A stretch of 64,000 nucleotides of DNA from CAWFGW01 sp963849955 (GCA_963849955.1 CAWKJU010000016.1:124001-188000); one strand, 5' to 3'. Counted from the first letter of the stretch, positions 1 to 9,645 are shown. Made by a program: numbers and translations. The notes: generated from the letters alone by a model not told the origin.

Positions 1-147
1 GCAGAAATAAGCACTAAGCAGTACAACTATCTTGCGCATGGATATAAAGGGAAAAAGAAATACATTATCACTTTTTCATGCCCCTTGGAGTTGAAGGCTA
101 CCTGGCAACCGTTAGCACAACAAATTATTGATTCGGTAAAGATTTAA
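1..147 (+). CDS. C-terminal 48 residues of a protein cut by the window edge
   Basis: An open frame runs from base 1 to a TAA at 145-147 and must begin before the window. The visible end alternates short hydrophobic and basic stretches (KKKYIITFSC) and closes with IIDSVKI. This resembles the last strand and helix of small PsbP/DUF1795-like lipoproteins, whose C-termini commonly end with a Ser-x-Lys-hydrophobic tail; that likeness is weak. It faces the next gene tail to tail with 8 bases between the stops. No function can be assigned from this fragment. Confidence 0.6.
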   Translation, partial: AEISTKQYNYLAHGYKGKKKYIITFSCPLELKATWQPLAQQIIDSVKI

Positions 148-155
148 TCTACATA

Positions 156-1220
156 TTAATTCTTTACAATTTTAATATGGTCGGTATGATTTATCGTTAA
201 TCGATATACACCTGATTTTAGAGATTTCAACTCTAAAGAATTTGCCCAAAATGCTTTTCCACTTGTAATTACTTTTCCATAGCTATTGGTTATTTCATAA
301 TCAAAATCTATTTCAGTTTCACTATTTGGAGAATATACTCTAGTTTGATTATTTACTGGGTTAGGGTAGGCTGTTACCACCTCTTCAAAGCTTGAATTAT
401 GAATAGCAACAATATCAAAGGATTCAAAATTCCCATCTAAATCGTATTGAGTAAGTCTGTAATAAAGAGTAGTTATTTTGGGTAAGTAATCGTCTACAAA
501 AGAATACTCTTTTATTTGTTGACTATGCTTACTTCCAACAACCTCACCTATACTGTAAAAGTCAATCCCATTTTCGCTTCGTTCAATTTCAAAATAATCA
601 TTATTTAATTCCATTGCTGTTTTCCAACTTACAATGATATTAGAATTAACTTTTTTTGCATCAAAGCTTAATAATGCTATAGGTAGCGGTGCAACACCGA
701 CATTTATCCCTCCGCTATCAATAATTGACGAAGCAAACTGGTTTCCTCTATAGGAAGTTGTTCCGATATTAATCCGCACATTTCCACCATTTGGTGCAGA
801 CAACCCTAATTGTCCATCAGCATCATTAGCGTCACCATTATTCGCTGGGTTCACTTGAATATAGGAAGAGTTATTCATGCTTAATACCCTCGCTGAACGA
901 CCACTTCCAGGAAAAGAAAGCTGACTGGTTTGCCCAATTAAATTCAGAAGAACCTTATAGTTTCTTAAATCCCAATCGTCTCCTAACTCAACTTTAGTAC
1001 CGTCAGGCACCCTAACCTCCACCATTGTTGAACCACCAATAACAGAACATGTTATTGGACAAACATTAGCGATACATTTAATGATATTTGCATTCTTAGT
1101 CACACCTGAATTTAATGTACACACCTGTGATAGTGTTAAAGAATCAACAGTTAATACCAATAGAAAAGCGGTTGTTATTTTTATATAATAATTAATTATC
1201 TTACTTATATATATTTCCAT
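156..1220 (-). CDS. Secreted protein with T9SS type A sorting domain
   Basis: A 354-residue secreted protein. It starts with a basic residue and a hydrophobic signal segment (about residues 5-30). Residues about 35-175 form a Cys-containing N-terminal part (CTLNSGV, CIANVCPITC) with beta-type, Gly/Asn-rich sequence. From about 178 comes a linker (PLPIALLSFDA) leading into a fibronectin-like domain with WKTAMELNNDYFEIERS and YYRLTQYDLDG, the common pre-sorting-domain module of Bacteroidota exoproteins. The last 75 residues carry YPNPVNN and end in IKIVKN, a T9SS type A C-terminal signal. Its relative at 61735-62799 has the same length and the same module. The N-terminal function is unknown; I infer a surface or released protein. 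Confidence 0.8.
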   Translation of the reverse strand: MEIYISKIINYYIKITTAFLLVLTVDSLTLSQVCTLNSGVTKNANIIKCIANVCPITCSVIGGSTMVEVRVPDGTKVELGDDWDLRNYKVLLNLIGQTSQLSFPGSGRSARVLSMNNSSYIQVNPANNGDANDADGQLGLSAPNGGNVRINIGTTSYRGNQFASSIIDSGGINVGVAPLPIALLSFDAKKVNSNIIVSWKTAMELNNDYFEIERSENGIDFYSIGEVVGSKHSQQIKEYSFVDDYLPKITTLYYRLTQYDLDGNFESFDIVAIHNSSFEEVVTAYPNPVNNQTRVYSPNSETEIDFDYEITNSYGKVITSGKAFWANSLELKSLKSGVYRLTINHTDHIKIVKN

Positions 1221-1289
1221 GATCTTGTTGTTTAGTAATCATGGATACGGATGTTTTTTAATAAAGTATTTGATTAAAAATGTATTTAA

Positions 1290-1334
1290 AACGTTTAAAT
1301 AGCTTTTTACGGTGAATCAGATCATTTAAACGTT
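1290..1334. repeat. 11-bp perfect inverted repeat in an AT-rich gap
   Basis: The arm AACGTTTAAAT at 1290-1300 is repeated as its exact reverse complement at 1324-1334, separated by 23 bases. It lies 70-115 bases upstream of the T9SS gene that starts at 1220, inside a 292-base AT-rich gap (1221-1512). Without a T-run next to either arm it does not look like a terminator. A regulator binding site is possible, but chance in AT-rich DNA cannot be excluded. Confidence 0.35.
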
Positions 1335-1427
1335 AAAACAAAAATAATTAATTAATATTTTAAATATTACATCACAAAAAAAAATGAACAATAATGTAAG
1401 TATTTGAAATTTCGTATTGTCTTCCAG

Positions 1428-1483
1428 AAAAAAAGAAGCCTCTAATTTAAATTAATCTGTTAGCTATAAAAATTAGATTCTTC
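1428..1483 (-). terminator. Probable Rho-independent terminator after the LEA14-like gene
   Basis: On the minus strand, 14-base arms at 1470-1483 and 1435-1448 pair with two mismatches and are followed by a run of seven T (plus-strand A at 1428-1434). It sits about 30-85 bases downstream of the stop of the lipoprotein gene at 1513. The stem is AT-rich, so its strength is uncertain. Confidence 0.5.
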
Positions 1484-1512
1484 CATGAGGAGTGATCCAA
1501 ATTGGTAGCCTT

Positions 1513-2076
1513 TCAATAGTTAATATTAATGTATCCTGGATACTTCACCTGTTTTCCTGCAATTTGAAAAGAGGGCTTTAACTTAAAAGTAAACACATTG
1601 GGGTTGCTTGGGTTATCAGAAATTGCCCAAAGAATGGATGTTATTTCTGAATAACTATAATCGCTAAGCACTTTAAATATATCAAAGCTCGCCTTAAGGG
1701 GAAGTGTCCCTTTTCCTCCATTGCCAAGCACCTCTATTCGCTGACTGGTAGTACCCAATAGCACCTCTTTGTTTTTCACCTGAAGAATCCAATCCACCGT
1801 ATTGAGTACCGCTTTTTTAGGGTTCTCATTTACTACCTCGACATCCATTTGAAGGTCAATTTTCAAACTTCGTTCTGCAAAGGCTTTTGACAAGCTAAAA
1901 CTCTCAGCCGTACTAAAGTCTGACAGTTCATCTTTTCCTAAAACATTAATACTATTAGCCTTTAATTCAACAACTTCGTCATAATTAAAATCACATTTTG
2001 CAAACCGTGCAGAACGGGTGAGGACGCAGCCTGTAGCAAAAATTATTAGCGGAATAATAAAGAGGTGTTTTTTCAT
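1513..2076 (-). CDS. LEA14-like (WHy domain) lipoprotein
   Basis: A 187-residue protein with a lipoprotein signal: MKKHLFIIPLIIFATGC gives a lipobox ATGC with Cys17 as the probable lipidated residue. The mature part has the alternating pattern of the LEA type 2/WHy fold (LKANSINVLG, KIDLQMDVEVVNENPKKAVLNT, WILQVKNKEVLLGTTSQRIEVLG). This beta-sandwich is known from desiccation-related proteins and small Bacteroidota lipoproteins; substrate and role are unknown. The length fits a single domain. It is followed by a probable terminator and preceded by an odd CTTGGTT repeat tract, so it appears to be a single-gene unit. The start ATG fits the signal peptide. Confidence 0.65.
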   Translation of the reverse strand: MKKHLFIIPLIIFATGCVLTRSARFAKCDFNYDEVVELKANSINVLGKDELSDFSTAESFSLSKAFAERSLKIDLQMDVEVVNENPKKAVLNTVDWILQVKNKEVLLGTTSQRIEVLGNGGKGTLPLKASFDIFKVLSDYSYSEITSILWAISDNPSNPNVFTFKLKPSFQIAGKQVKYPGYININY

Positions 2077-2142
2077 GCTTTTTTTTAAGCTATTAGCAGT
2101 TGGTTTTTAGTTTTTAGCTAAAAATAAGATTTCTATCTACTT

Positions 2143-2211
2143 CAGTCTTGATTCTTGGTTCATGTATCTAGTTTCTTGGTTCTTGGTTCTTGACTCTATC
2201 ATCTTGGTTCT
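2143..2211. repeat. Imperfect CTTGGTT-type short repeat tract
   Basis: About 70 bases between the lipoprotein gene and polA contain at least six imperfect copies of a 7-base unit (CTTGGTT, TCTTGGT, CTTGATT, CTTGACT), three of them in direct succession at about 2173-2193. On the other strand the unit reads AACCAAG. It is non-coding and lies just downstream of the polA stop and upstream of the lipoprotein start. No terminator-like hairpin is seen in it. Confidence 0.55.
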
Positions 2212-2217
2212 ATAAAA

Positions 2218-5049
2218 TTAATGCGCCTCCAACCAATTCAAACCTTCACCTAATCCTATTTCCATCGGTACATCTAATGGGATAGCCGTTTTCATAAATT
2301 CCGGCACTTTAGTTTTGATTAATTCAAGTTCGCTAAGATGGGTGTCAAAAACCAGTTCATCATGCACTTGTAATATCATTTTAGACTTCAACTTTTCATC
2401 CTTCATCCATCGGTGGATGTTAATCATTGCTACCTTTATCATATCGGCCGCAGATCCTTGTATTGGGGCGTTGATGGCGTTACGTTCTGCATATCCTCTG
2501 GTGGTTTGGTTTCGGGAATTGATGTCACGCAGGTAGCGTCTCCTCCCTAAGATGGTTTCTACATATTCGTGCTCACGGGCGTTGTTAATGGTAGCATCCA
2601 TAAAGGTTTTTACAGCGGAAAACTCCGTGAAATACGACTCAATAATTTCTGCAGCTTCTGTTCTGGAGATATTTAAATTTTGAGATAAACCAAAAGCCGA
2701 AATGCCATAAATAATCCCGAAGTTTACTGCTTTAGCTTGCCCACGTTGTTCCCGAGTAACTTCCTCTAAAGGGGTTTTAAATACTTTAGCTGCCGTTGTG
2801 GCGTGGATATCTCGCCCTTCCTTAAACGCAGTAATCATGTTTTCATCCTTAGCAAACGCTGCCATGATTCGCAGTTCAATTTGCGAATAATCGGCAGAAA
2901 CTAAGATGTGGTTTTCGTCTGTTGGCACAAAGGCTTTTCTTATAGCACGACCTTTTTCAGTTCGAATTGGAATGTTTTGTAAGTTAGGATTATCAGAACT
3001 TAGACGTCCAGTAGCTGCAACAGCTTGTCTATAGGAAGTATGAATTCTACCAGTTTTTTCTATTACCATTTTTGGTAACGCATCCACATAGGTTGATTTC
3101 AACTTCCGGTATTCACGAAAGCTGAGGATGTCATCTATGATTTTATGTTCTTCCGCTAAACGCGAAAGCACACTTTCATCCGTTTTATATTGACCAGTTT
3201 TGGTTTTCTTAGCCTTGGGATCAAGTTGTAATTTATCAAACAGAATTTCCCCCAATTGCTTGGGTGAGGCGATGTTAAATTGTGCTCCAGCTTGTTCATA
3301 TATTTTTTGCTCTAGCGCTACGCTGTCTTTCTCTAATTCCTCTGACATCTGCTCTAAGACAGCCACATCCAACTTAACCCCGTTACGCTCAATATCAGCT
3401 AATACATTAATCAACGGAATTTCTACCTCGTCAAATAATTTTTTATTTACGGTATCTATTTCTGGAGTAAACACTTCTTTTAACTGCCAGGTGATATCAG
3501 CATCTTCTGCGGCATAATCAGAAATTTCTTCTGGTTGCAAGTCAGCCATGTTTCCCTGATTAACCCCTTTCTTTCCAATCAACTCGGTGATGGATACGGG
3601 TTCATAATTCAGATAAGTGGAAGCCAAAAAATCCATGTTATGTCGTAAGTCGGGTTGTAAAAGATAATGCGCAATCATGGTATCAAAAAGAGGGCCTTTT
3701 ACTTCGATAGCATAGTTTTTTAACACCATGATATCATATTTAAGGTTTTGCCCTACCTTTCCGATAGCCGCGTTCTCAAATACTGGTTTAAACTCTTCTA
3801 CTAAATTTTGCGCTTCTTTTTCGTCCTGGGGTACGGGCACATAATAGGCCTCTCCTTTGCGGTAGCAAAATGACATGCCTACTAACTTTGCTTCTACCGC
3901 ATTTAAACTGGTGGTTTCAGTGTCAAAACAAAATTCTTTTTGTTTCGATAAGAACTCAATTAAACGCACACGATCTTCATTTTTATCCACTAAATAATAA
4001 TCGTGTAAGGTGCTATCAATAGTTTCCTTAGGAATTAAAATAACCCCTTCTCCATCATCAGAAGGAAGTATCTCCGACTTTTTTTCTGGAGTAACCGCTG
4101 GGGCGCTAAACAAATCCATTTGATTGGATGGGGCAGCTGCTTTAACGGTCGCTTTTGGAGTAGCAATTTCTTCTTCCCCAAAAAGTCGTTTTTTGAATGT
4201 TTTAAATTCGAGCTCGTCAAATATCGGCTCTAGTTTTTCTTTGTCTGGCTTTACATAAATCAGCTTATCAGCATCCCATTCAACAGGTACATCTAAAATA
4301 ATGGTCGCTAATTTTTTAGAAAGTATGCCTTGTTCACCGAAGTTAATGACATTTTCTTTTTGCTTTCCTTTTAAATCTTCGGCATTCGCGACTAAATTCT
4401 CAACACTTCCATAGGTTTCAATTAACTTTTTAGCTGTTTTTTCACCAATACCTGGAATTCCAGGAATGTTATCCACTGCGTCACCCCATAAACCTAATAT
4501 ATCAGCCACTTGGTCTACACGTTCAACACCCCACTTTTCTTTAACCTTAGCGATATCATACACTTCGGTCCCACGACCAAACGTTGAAAGTTTATACAGA
4601 AAAATATTTTCATCAACCAGCTGGGCATAATCCTTATCGAGCGTCATCATATATACTTCGAATCCATCTGCCTGAGCTTTCTTCGCTAGCGTACCAACTA
4701 CATCATCTGCCTCGTAACCCTCTGCTTGAAGTATCGGAATACCCCACGCTTCAAGAATTCTTCTTATGTAGGGTGTGGCGACAAGTATATCTTCAGGAGT
4801 CTCTTCCCGATGTGCTTTATATTCGGCATATTCTTCCGTTCGTACAGTACCTCCAGGTAAATCAAATGCCACCCCGATATGGGTTGGTTTTTCTTTATTG
4901 ATGACCTCCATCATGGAATTTAAAAAACCAAAAACGGCACTCGAGTTGATGCCTGTGGAAGTAATTCTAGGAGTTTTACTAAACGCAAAATGTGCTCTAA
5001 AAATGATAGCGTAAGCATCAAGGAGAAATAGTTTTTTCTTTTCTGACAT
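2218..5049 (-). CDS. polA: DNA polymerase I
   Basis: A 943-residue family A DNA polymerase for Okazaki fragment processing and repair synthesis. I start it at the ATG giving MSEKKKLFLLDAYAIIFRAH, because the 25 residues upstream in frame do not resemble the family. The N-terminal third is the 5'-3' exonuclease (EADDVVGTLA; GLWGDAVDNIPGIPGIGEKTA). The middle holds a DEDD-type 3'-5' exonuclease with DTETTSLNAVEAKLVGMSF, so proofreading is probably active. The polymerase has RRAI-type fingers (YRQAVAATGRLSSDNPNLQN), motif A DYSQIELRI at about residue 720, INAPIQGSAADMIK and motif C QVHDELVFD near 900. Length is normal. It is transcribed away from the SNF2 helicase gene, sharing a 244-base intergenic region. 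Confidence 0.97.
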   Translation of the reverse strand: MSEKKKLFLLDAYAIIFRAHFAFSKTPRITSTGINSSAVFGFLNSMMEVINKEKPTHIGVAFDLPGGTVRTEEYAEYKAHREETPEDILVATPYIRRILEAWGIPILQAEGYEADDVVGTLAKKAQADGFEVYMMTLDKDYAQLVDENIFLYKLSTFGRGTEVYDIAKVKEKWGVERVDQVADILGLWGDAVDNIPGIPGIGEKTAKKLIETYGSVENLVANAEDLKGKQKENVINFGEQGILSKKLATIILDVPVEWDADKLIYVKPDKEKLEPIFDELEFKTFKKRLFGEEEIATPKATVKAAAPSNQMDLFSAPAVTPEKKSEILPSDDGEGVILIPKETIDSTLHDYYLVDKNEDRVRLIEFLSKQKEFCFDTETTSLNAVEAKLVGMSFCYRKGEAYYVPVPQDEKEAQNLVEEFKPVFENAAIGKVGQNLKYDIMVLKNYAIEVKGPLFDTMIAHYLLQPDLRHNMDFLASTYLNYEPVSITELIGKKGVNQGNMADLQPEEISDYAAEDADITWQLKEVFTPEIDTVNKKLFDEVEIPLINVLADIERNGVKLDVAVLEQMSEELEKDSVALEQKIYEQAGAQFNIASPKQLGEILFDKLQLDPKAKKTKTGQYKTDESVLSRLAEEHKIIDDILSFREYRKLKSTYVDALPKMVIEKTGRIHTSYRQAVAATGRLSSDNPNLQNIPIRTEKGRAIRKAFVPTDENHILVSADYSQIELRIMAAFAKDENMITAFKEGRDIHATTAAKVFKTPLEEVTREQRGQAKAVNFGIIYGISAFGLSQNLNISRTEAAEIIESYFTEFSAVKTFMDATINNAREHEYVETILGRRRYLRDINSRNQTTRGYAERNAINAPIQGSAADMIKVAMINIHRWMKDEKLKSKMILQVHDELVFDTHLSELELIKTKVPEFMKTAIPLDVPMEIGLGEGLNWLEAH

Positions 5050-5293
5050 AATTATGGATTCTAGCTTCATCAAAGAAAACAAAATTAACACGTTTCTAAA
5101 ATGGAAAGATGTGATTCCATCCAAAGTTAACGATAACTACTTGTTGATCAGCCTTAGATCATTGACTATTTGATATTTAAATGAATCATAAAAAAACTGA
5201 AATAAGCAATCATTCATTATACTCGCAAAAATTAATCGATTTTTCTTAGTGGTTAAGGCTTAGGTGTGGTATATTCAATATCTTTTTTCATAA

Positions 5294-8233
5294 ATGAGAG
5301 TATCAAGTAGTCAACCATATCGTTTAATCTATTCGCTTTTCGAACACGAATACCTGGGGTTTTTATTGGAATCCTTTGTGGTACAACTGAATGAAGCGGG
5401 TGAGTTATCCTATTTACATCAAAACATTTCAGCTAAAAACATGGAAGAGTTTTCTGCTGTGATGGATGAAACTGATTTTGAACTGATCAAGCTGATGGAC
5501 TCCATTCAGCAAGATGTGGTGGCACATAAGTACCAAAATAAACACCTTAAGCCTGATGAGTTTTTCTTAAAGATTTATGACCAAGGAAAAGGGGATGAAA
5601 CAATTCAAAAGCTAATTCAAGAATATGTAGACCGGATTATGTCTACTATACTTCCCTTGCTCCATGGTAAAGAAGTCTATTCAATGGGTAATGATGGTGA
5701 ACCTGTGGGTAAACGTATTATCATTCCAGAAACTAAAGCATCAATCTTATTTCATTTCATGCGAAATGAAGATAACACGCATTATTTCCCAACCATAAAG
5801 CATGATGGACAGAAGGTAGAGTTTCAATACAACAGTTCACAGATTATTTGTCATAATCCTGCTTGGCTACTAGTAAACGAAGAAACTTTATACACATTTG
5901 AAAAAGAAGTGTCTGCAAACAAATTGAAGCCTTTCTTGAACAAAAAGTTCATTATGGTTCCTAAAAAAGTGGAAGACACCTATTATCAAAAGTTTGTCAC
6001 TCAAATTGTGCAAGATTTTGATGTTCATGCCAAAGGGTTTGAAATAGCAGAAGAGAAATACAAACCCACACCAAAACTTACCTTCAAGGAACTGGCGAGT
6101 GTACAACAACCAACGATGAGTTTGTTTGGAGACGACACCGCCCAAACCACAGTGGATGAAGGTGGTAAAATAGTTTTCGATTTATCGTTTAATTACGGCC
6201 AATATAATTTTAACGCTTCTAGCGAAAGCCATAGCAGTGTGAAAATGGAAAAAATGGGCGATAGCTTTTTATTCCATAAAATATCGCGGGATGCCAAATG
6301 GGAAAAGGAACAAATTAAATTCCTCGGTAACACCGGTCTCAAAATTAAAAATGGAAAAGCAGTAGTAGAAAGGGGTACTGCTTTTAGTTGGATCAACACA
6401 AATCGCCCCAACCTTGAGGATATTGGTTATGAAATTACACAAAGCGCTTCTGATGGCAGACGTTATTTCATGGGCTCCTCTTCTATCAACATAGAAGTAA
6501 GAGAAAGCAACGATTGGTTTGATATTTATGCGGTAGTTAAATTTGGTGATTATGAAGTTCCTTTCATAAAACTCCGATCCTTAATCATTGCAAAAAAACG
6601 GGAGTTCACGCTTCCCAATGGGGAAATAGCAGTAATACCCGATGAGTGGTTAACGCAATATGCTGACATCTTAGCTTTTAGTGAGGAACATGATGACGGT
6701 TTAGGTTTAAAACTCAAGAAACATCACGTTGCGTTAGTACAGGAGCTTGACAATGATAGTCTTGCGAAAGTGGTTATTGACAGAAAACTAGAGAGTCTCA
6801 AAGACTTTGAGTCAATTGATGATTACCCGCTTCCAGCCAAATTTAACGGAACGCTTCGCCCGTATCAAAAAGCAGGTTATAACTGGCTGCATTTTTTAAG
6901 AAGTTTCAAATTTGGAGGCTGTTTGGCTGATGATATGGGTCTGGGTAAAACCATTCAAACATTAGCATTACTACAGTACCATAAAGAGCAAGGCGACACT
7001 AGCGCTTCACTCATCATTATGCCAACGTCATTGGTGTATAACTGGGAAATGGAAGCGGCTAAATTTGTACCTGACTTAAAAGTACTTGTATACACGGGCA
7101 CTTACCGCGATAAAGACGTTGAACAGTTTCAAAATTATGATGTGGTGCTTACCTCGTATGGCATTACGCGAATAGATATTCAGTTGTTGGAAAAATATTA
7201 TTTCAACTACATCATTTTAGATGAGGCTCAGGCGATTAAAAACCCAACGTCTAACATCTCATTAGCAGTAAAAAAACTTAAGTCAAGAAACAAACTAATT
7301 CTAACGGGAACACCTATAGAAAATAGCACGATGGATTTGTGGTCTCAAATGACCTTTGCAAACCCAGGCCTATTAGGTTCACAAAATTTCTTCAAAAAAG
7401 AATACCTCAACGACATTGAGAAAAAACACGATGACGGCAAAAAACACAAACTTCATGCGATCATCAAGCCTTTTATTCTAAGAAGATTAAAAGAAAATGT
7501 ACTGACCGAACTTCCTCCAAAAATGGAGCAAATTTGGTATAGTCAAATGAACGAAGATCAGGAGAAAGAGTATGAAGAAGTAAAATCATTCTACAGAAAT
7601 AAGATTTTATCAGAGATTGAGTCCAATGGGATGAACAAATCTCAAATCATCTTATTACAAGGGCTTACGAAACTTCGTCAAATAGCTAATCACCCAAAAA
7701 TGGTGGACGAAAATTATAGTGGTTCTTCTGGCAAATTGGACGATGTATTAGAAATGATGAACAACGCCATTGCTAAAAAACATAAAATATTGATTTTTAG
7801 CCAATTTGTTAAGCACTTGGCCTTGTTCAAAGCAGAGCTTCAAAAACAAAAAATTGAATTCGCTTACTTAGATGGCTCTACAAAATCACGTCAGCAGGAA
7901 GTTGAATCTTTTCAGCAAAATGAAGATTTAAGGGTGTTCTTAATTTCCTTAAAAGCTGGAGGTCTAGGGTTAAATCTAACCGCAGCAGATTATGTGTTTA
8001 TTCTTGATCCTTGGTGGAACCCAGCAATTGAAGCACAAGCTATTGACCGTGCTTATCGTATGGGTCAAAAGAATACAGTACACACCTATAAATTCATTAC
8101 CAAAAACACGGTAGAAGAAAAAATATTAAAACTTCAGCAACACAAACGCGCATTGGCAAATGATTTAATTTCATCGGAAGATAGTTTTGTGAAAAGTCTT
8201 TCTAAAGAGGATATTGAGGAAATATTAAAATAG
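5294..8233 (+). CDS. SNF2-family DEAD/DEAH-box helicase
   Basis: A 979-residue SWI2/SNF2 ATPase expected to translocate on double-stranded DNA and remodel protein-DNA or polymerase complexes. Residues 1 to about 510 form a long beta-rich N-terminal part without a motif I recognise, containing short acidic stretches. The motor begins at about residue 525: Walker A DDMGLGKTIQT (about 545), DEAQAIKN (Walker B, about 641), LTGTPIENS (motif III), then the C-terminal lobe with FSQFVKHLALF, YLDGSTKSRQQEV and the arginine-finger motif QAIDRAYRMGQ. All core motifs look intact. It stands divergent to polA and 39 bases before the thioesterase. A role in transcription or repair is an inference; no Rhs or restriction genes adjoin it. 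Confidence 0.93.
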   Translation: MRVSSSQPYRLIYSLFEHEYLGFLLESFVVQLNEAGELSYLHQNISAKNMEEFSAVMDETDFELIKLMDSIQQDVVAHKYQNKHLKPDEFFLKIYDQGKGDETIQKLIQEYVDRIMSTILPLLHGKEVYSMGNDGEPVGKRIIIPETKASILFHFMRNEDNTHYFPTIKHDGQKVEFQYNSSQIICHNPAWLLVNEETLYTFEKEVSANKLKPFLNKKFIMVPKKVEDTYYQKFVTQIVQDFDVHAKGFEIAEEKYKPTPKLTFKELASVQQPTMSLFGDDTAQTTVDEGGKIVFDLSFNYGQYNFNASSESHSSVKMEKMGDSFLFHKISRDAKWEKEQIKFLGNTGLKIKNGKAVVERGTAFSWINTNRPNLEDIGYEITQSASDGRRYFMGSSSINIEVRESNDWFDIYAVVKFGDYEVPFIKLRSLIIAKKREFTLPNGEIAVIPDEWLTQYADILAFSEEHDDGLGLKLKKHHVALVQELDNDSLAKVVIDRKLESLKDFESIDDYPLPAKFNGTLRPYQKAGYNWLHFLRSFKFGGCLADDMGLGKTIQTLALLQYHKEQGDTSASLIIMPTSLVYNWEMEAAKFVPDLKVLVYTGTYRDKDVEQFQNYDVVLTSYGITRIDIQLLEKYYFNYIILDEAQAIKNPTSNISLAVKKLKSRNKLILTGTPIENSTMDLWSQMTFANPGLLGSQNFFKKEYLNDIEKKHDDGKKHKLHAIIKPFILRRLKENVLTELPPKMEQIWYSQMNEDQEKEYEEVKSFYRNKILSEIESNGMNKSQIILLQGLTKLRQIANHPKMVDENYSGSSGKLDDVLEMMNNAIAKKHKILIFSQFVKHLALFKAELQKQKIEFAYLDGSTKSRQQEVESFQQNEDLRVFLISLKAGGLGLNLTAADYVFILDPWWNPAIEAQAIDRAYRMGQKNTVHTYKFITKNTVEEKILKLQQHKRALANDLISSEDSFVKSLSKEDIEEILK

Positions 8234-8272
8234 TAAATTTGAATACTTCCTTTAATTTACTCAACAGGGCTT

Positions 8273-8683
8273 ATGATTGAAAACACCATACAAGTAAGAG
8301 TACGTTACGCAGAAACCGATCAAATGGGCTATGTCTATTATGGTAATTATGCCACTTACTTTGAAGTTGCTCGTGTAGAAACCTTTCGTTCATTAGGTTT
8401 TAGTTACAAAGAAATGGAGGAGGAAGGCATTATGATGCCGGTGTTGGAATATAAAACAAAGTTTATTCGTCCTGCTAAATATGATGACCTGCTCACCATT
8501 AAAATCTTTGTGAAAGAAAAACCAGGTGTTCGAATCAGGTTTGAGTATGAAATATATAATGAAGAAGGAACGTTGCTAAACATTAGCGAGACTACGTTGG
8601 TTTTTATAAGTAAAACAACTGGCAAGCCTGCAGTGCCTACTGGACGTTTTCTCCAAGTAATTGAACAACCTTTCATCTTATGA
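8273..8683 (+). CDS. Acyl-CoA thioesterase, YbgC/4-hydroxybenzoyl-CoA type
   Basis: A 136-residue single hotdog-fold thioesterase that hydrolyses acyl-CoA thioesters. The signature RYAETDQMGYVYYGNYATYFEVARVE (split here as RYAETDQMGYVYYGNY and ATYFEVARVE) contains the catalytic Asp of the YbgC family and the Y-x-x-Y-F-E region. The rest (LTIKIFVKEKPGVRIRFEYEI; ISETTLVFISKTTGKP) fits the beta-sheet of the fold, and the length is normal. In other bacteria YbgC is near the Tol-Pal genes; here its partner is a YihY membrane protein whose start overlaps this stop by 4 bases (ATGA), so they are translationally coupled. The acyl substrate is unknown. Confidence 0.85.
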   Translation: MIENTIQVRVRYAETDQMGYVYYGNYATYFEVARVETFRSLGFSYKEMEEEGIMMPVLEYKTKFIRPAKYDDLLTIKIFVKEKPGVRIRFEYEIYNEEGTLLNISETTLVFISKTTGKPAVPTGRFLQVIEQPFIL

Positions 8684-9645
8684 AAACAAGGTTTAAAGAT
8701 CGAGTCCTTAATTCTACCCCAATAACCAAAGTTTTTGACTTTGCAGATAAAATAAAAGTTAGTAAAACAGAAGATGTATCGCTGTTCACAGCAATAGATT
8801 ATTTTATAAAAGAGTTAAAAAACAATGACATCAATTCGGAGGCTAAATCTGTAGCTTTCAGTTTTACTTTAGCGATATTTCCTTCAATCATCTTTTTTTT
8901 CACATTAATCCCGTATTTCCACCTACCCTGGTTGACTGAAACCGCAATTGTTGAGTTTTTAAGGGACGGACTACAGCTACCACAAGCGATGTACGAAGGC
9001 CTTTCTGAAACCATTTTAGATATAGCTCATAAGCCACGAGGGGGGCTTTTATCTGTTGGTTTTGCCATGGCTCTATTCATGGCAACCAATGGGATGTTAG
9101 CCTTAATGGATGCATTCAATAAGTGTTATCGATCAAAAGAAAAACGCCACTTTGTAAAAAGACGGTTAATTGCTATTGCGTTAACAGGCATGCTCTCTTT
9201 AGTACTTATCATGTCAATGATTGTACTGGTATTTGGATCAAGCATCCTTAACCTACTTGAAAATTATGGCGTATTTCCTATTTGGATTATTGAGTTTGTA
9301 AGAAACCTACGAATCATTGAATACGGTGTATTTTTCCTTTTATTCTTCTTTGCCATATCCATGATCTATTATTTTGCACCAGCCATACATAAACGATGGC
9401 GCTTTTTTTCTTATGGTGCTTTCATTGCTACCTTATTAAGCGTATTAATTTCAGCGCTTTTTTCATTCTATGTTAATAATTTCGGCACTTATAATAAGCT
9501 GTATGGTTCCATAGGAACACTTATAGGCTTTTTGATTTGGCTCAACTTTATCACATTAGTTATTTTAATAGGTTTTGAAATAAACGTATCGATTGATCGG
9601 GCAAAAATAGATTCTCAAAAAAGAAATGAAAAAAATGTTGGGTGA
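8680..9645 (+). CDS. YihY/BrkB-family inner membrane protein
   Basis: A 321-residue integral membrane protein with about six hydrophobic segments and the family pattern: an amphipathic N-terminus, SVAFSFTLAIFPSIIFFFTLIPY, the loop MATNGMLALMDAFNKCYR, then YFAPAIHKRWRFFSYGAF and a C-terminal segment ending YNKLYGSIGTLIGFLIWLN. These are the conserved blocks of YihY (formerly called RNase BN in error, or BrkB). The true role is not settled; flippase or exporter activity has been suggested for the family. It overlaps the thioesterase by 4 bases, pointing to one transcript. The tRNA-Ser promoter starts inside its last bases. Confidence 0.9.
   Translation: MKTRFKDRVLNSTPITKVFDFADKIKVSKTEDVSLFTAIDYFIKELKNNDINSEAKSVAFSFTLAIFPSIIFFFTLIPYFHLPWLTETAIVEFLRDGLQLPQAMYEGLSETILDIAHKPRGGLLSVGFAMALFMATNGMLALMDAFNKCYRSKEKRHFVKRRLIAIALTGMLSLVLIMSMIVLVFGSSILNLLENYGVFPIWIIEFVRNLRIIEYGVFFLLFFFAISMIYYFAPAIHKRWRFFSYGAFIATLLSVLISALFSFYVNNFGTYNKLYGSIGTLIGFLIWLNFITLVILIGFEINVSIDRAKIDSQKRNEKNVG

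Noticed and set aside
3200..3517. 105-codon frame inside polA
   Set aside because: It is antisense to the conserved exonuclease/polymerase region and shows no family features; the same applies to other frames opposite long genes.
5050..5124. 25-codon extension of polA
   Set aside because: The added residues are unlike the family start; MSEKKKLFLL fits at ATG 5049.
8232..8261. 8-base inverted repeat after the SNF2 gene
   Set aside because: The arms AGTAAATT/AATTTACT are AT-only apart from one pair and there is no T-run; probably chance.
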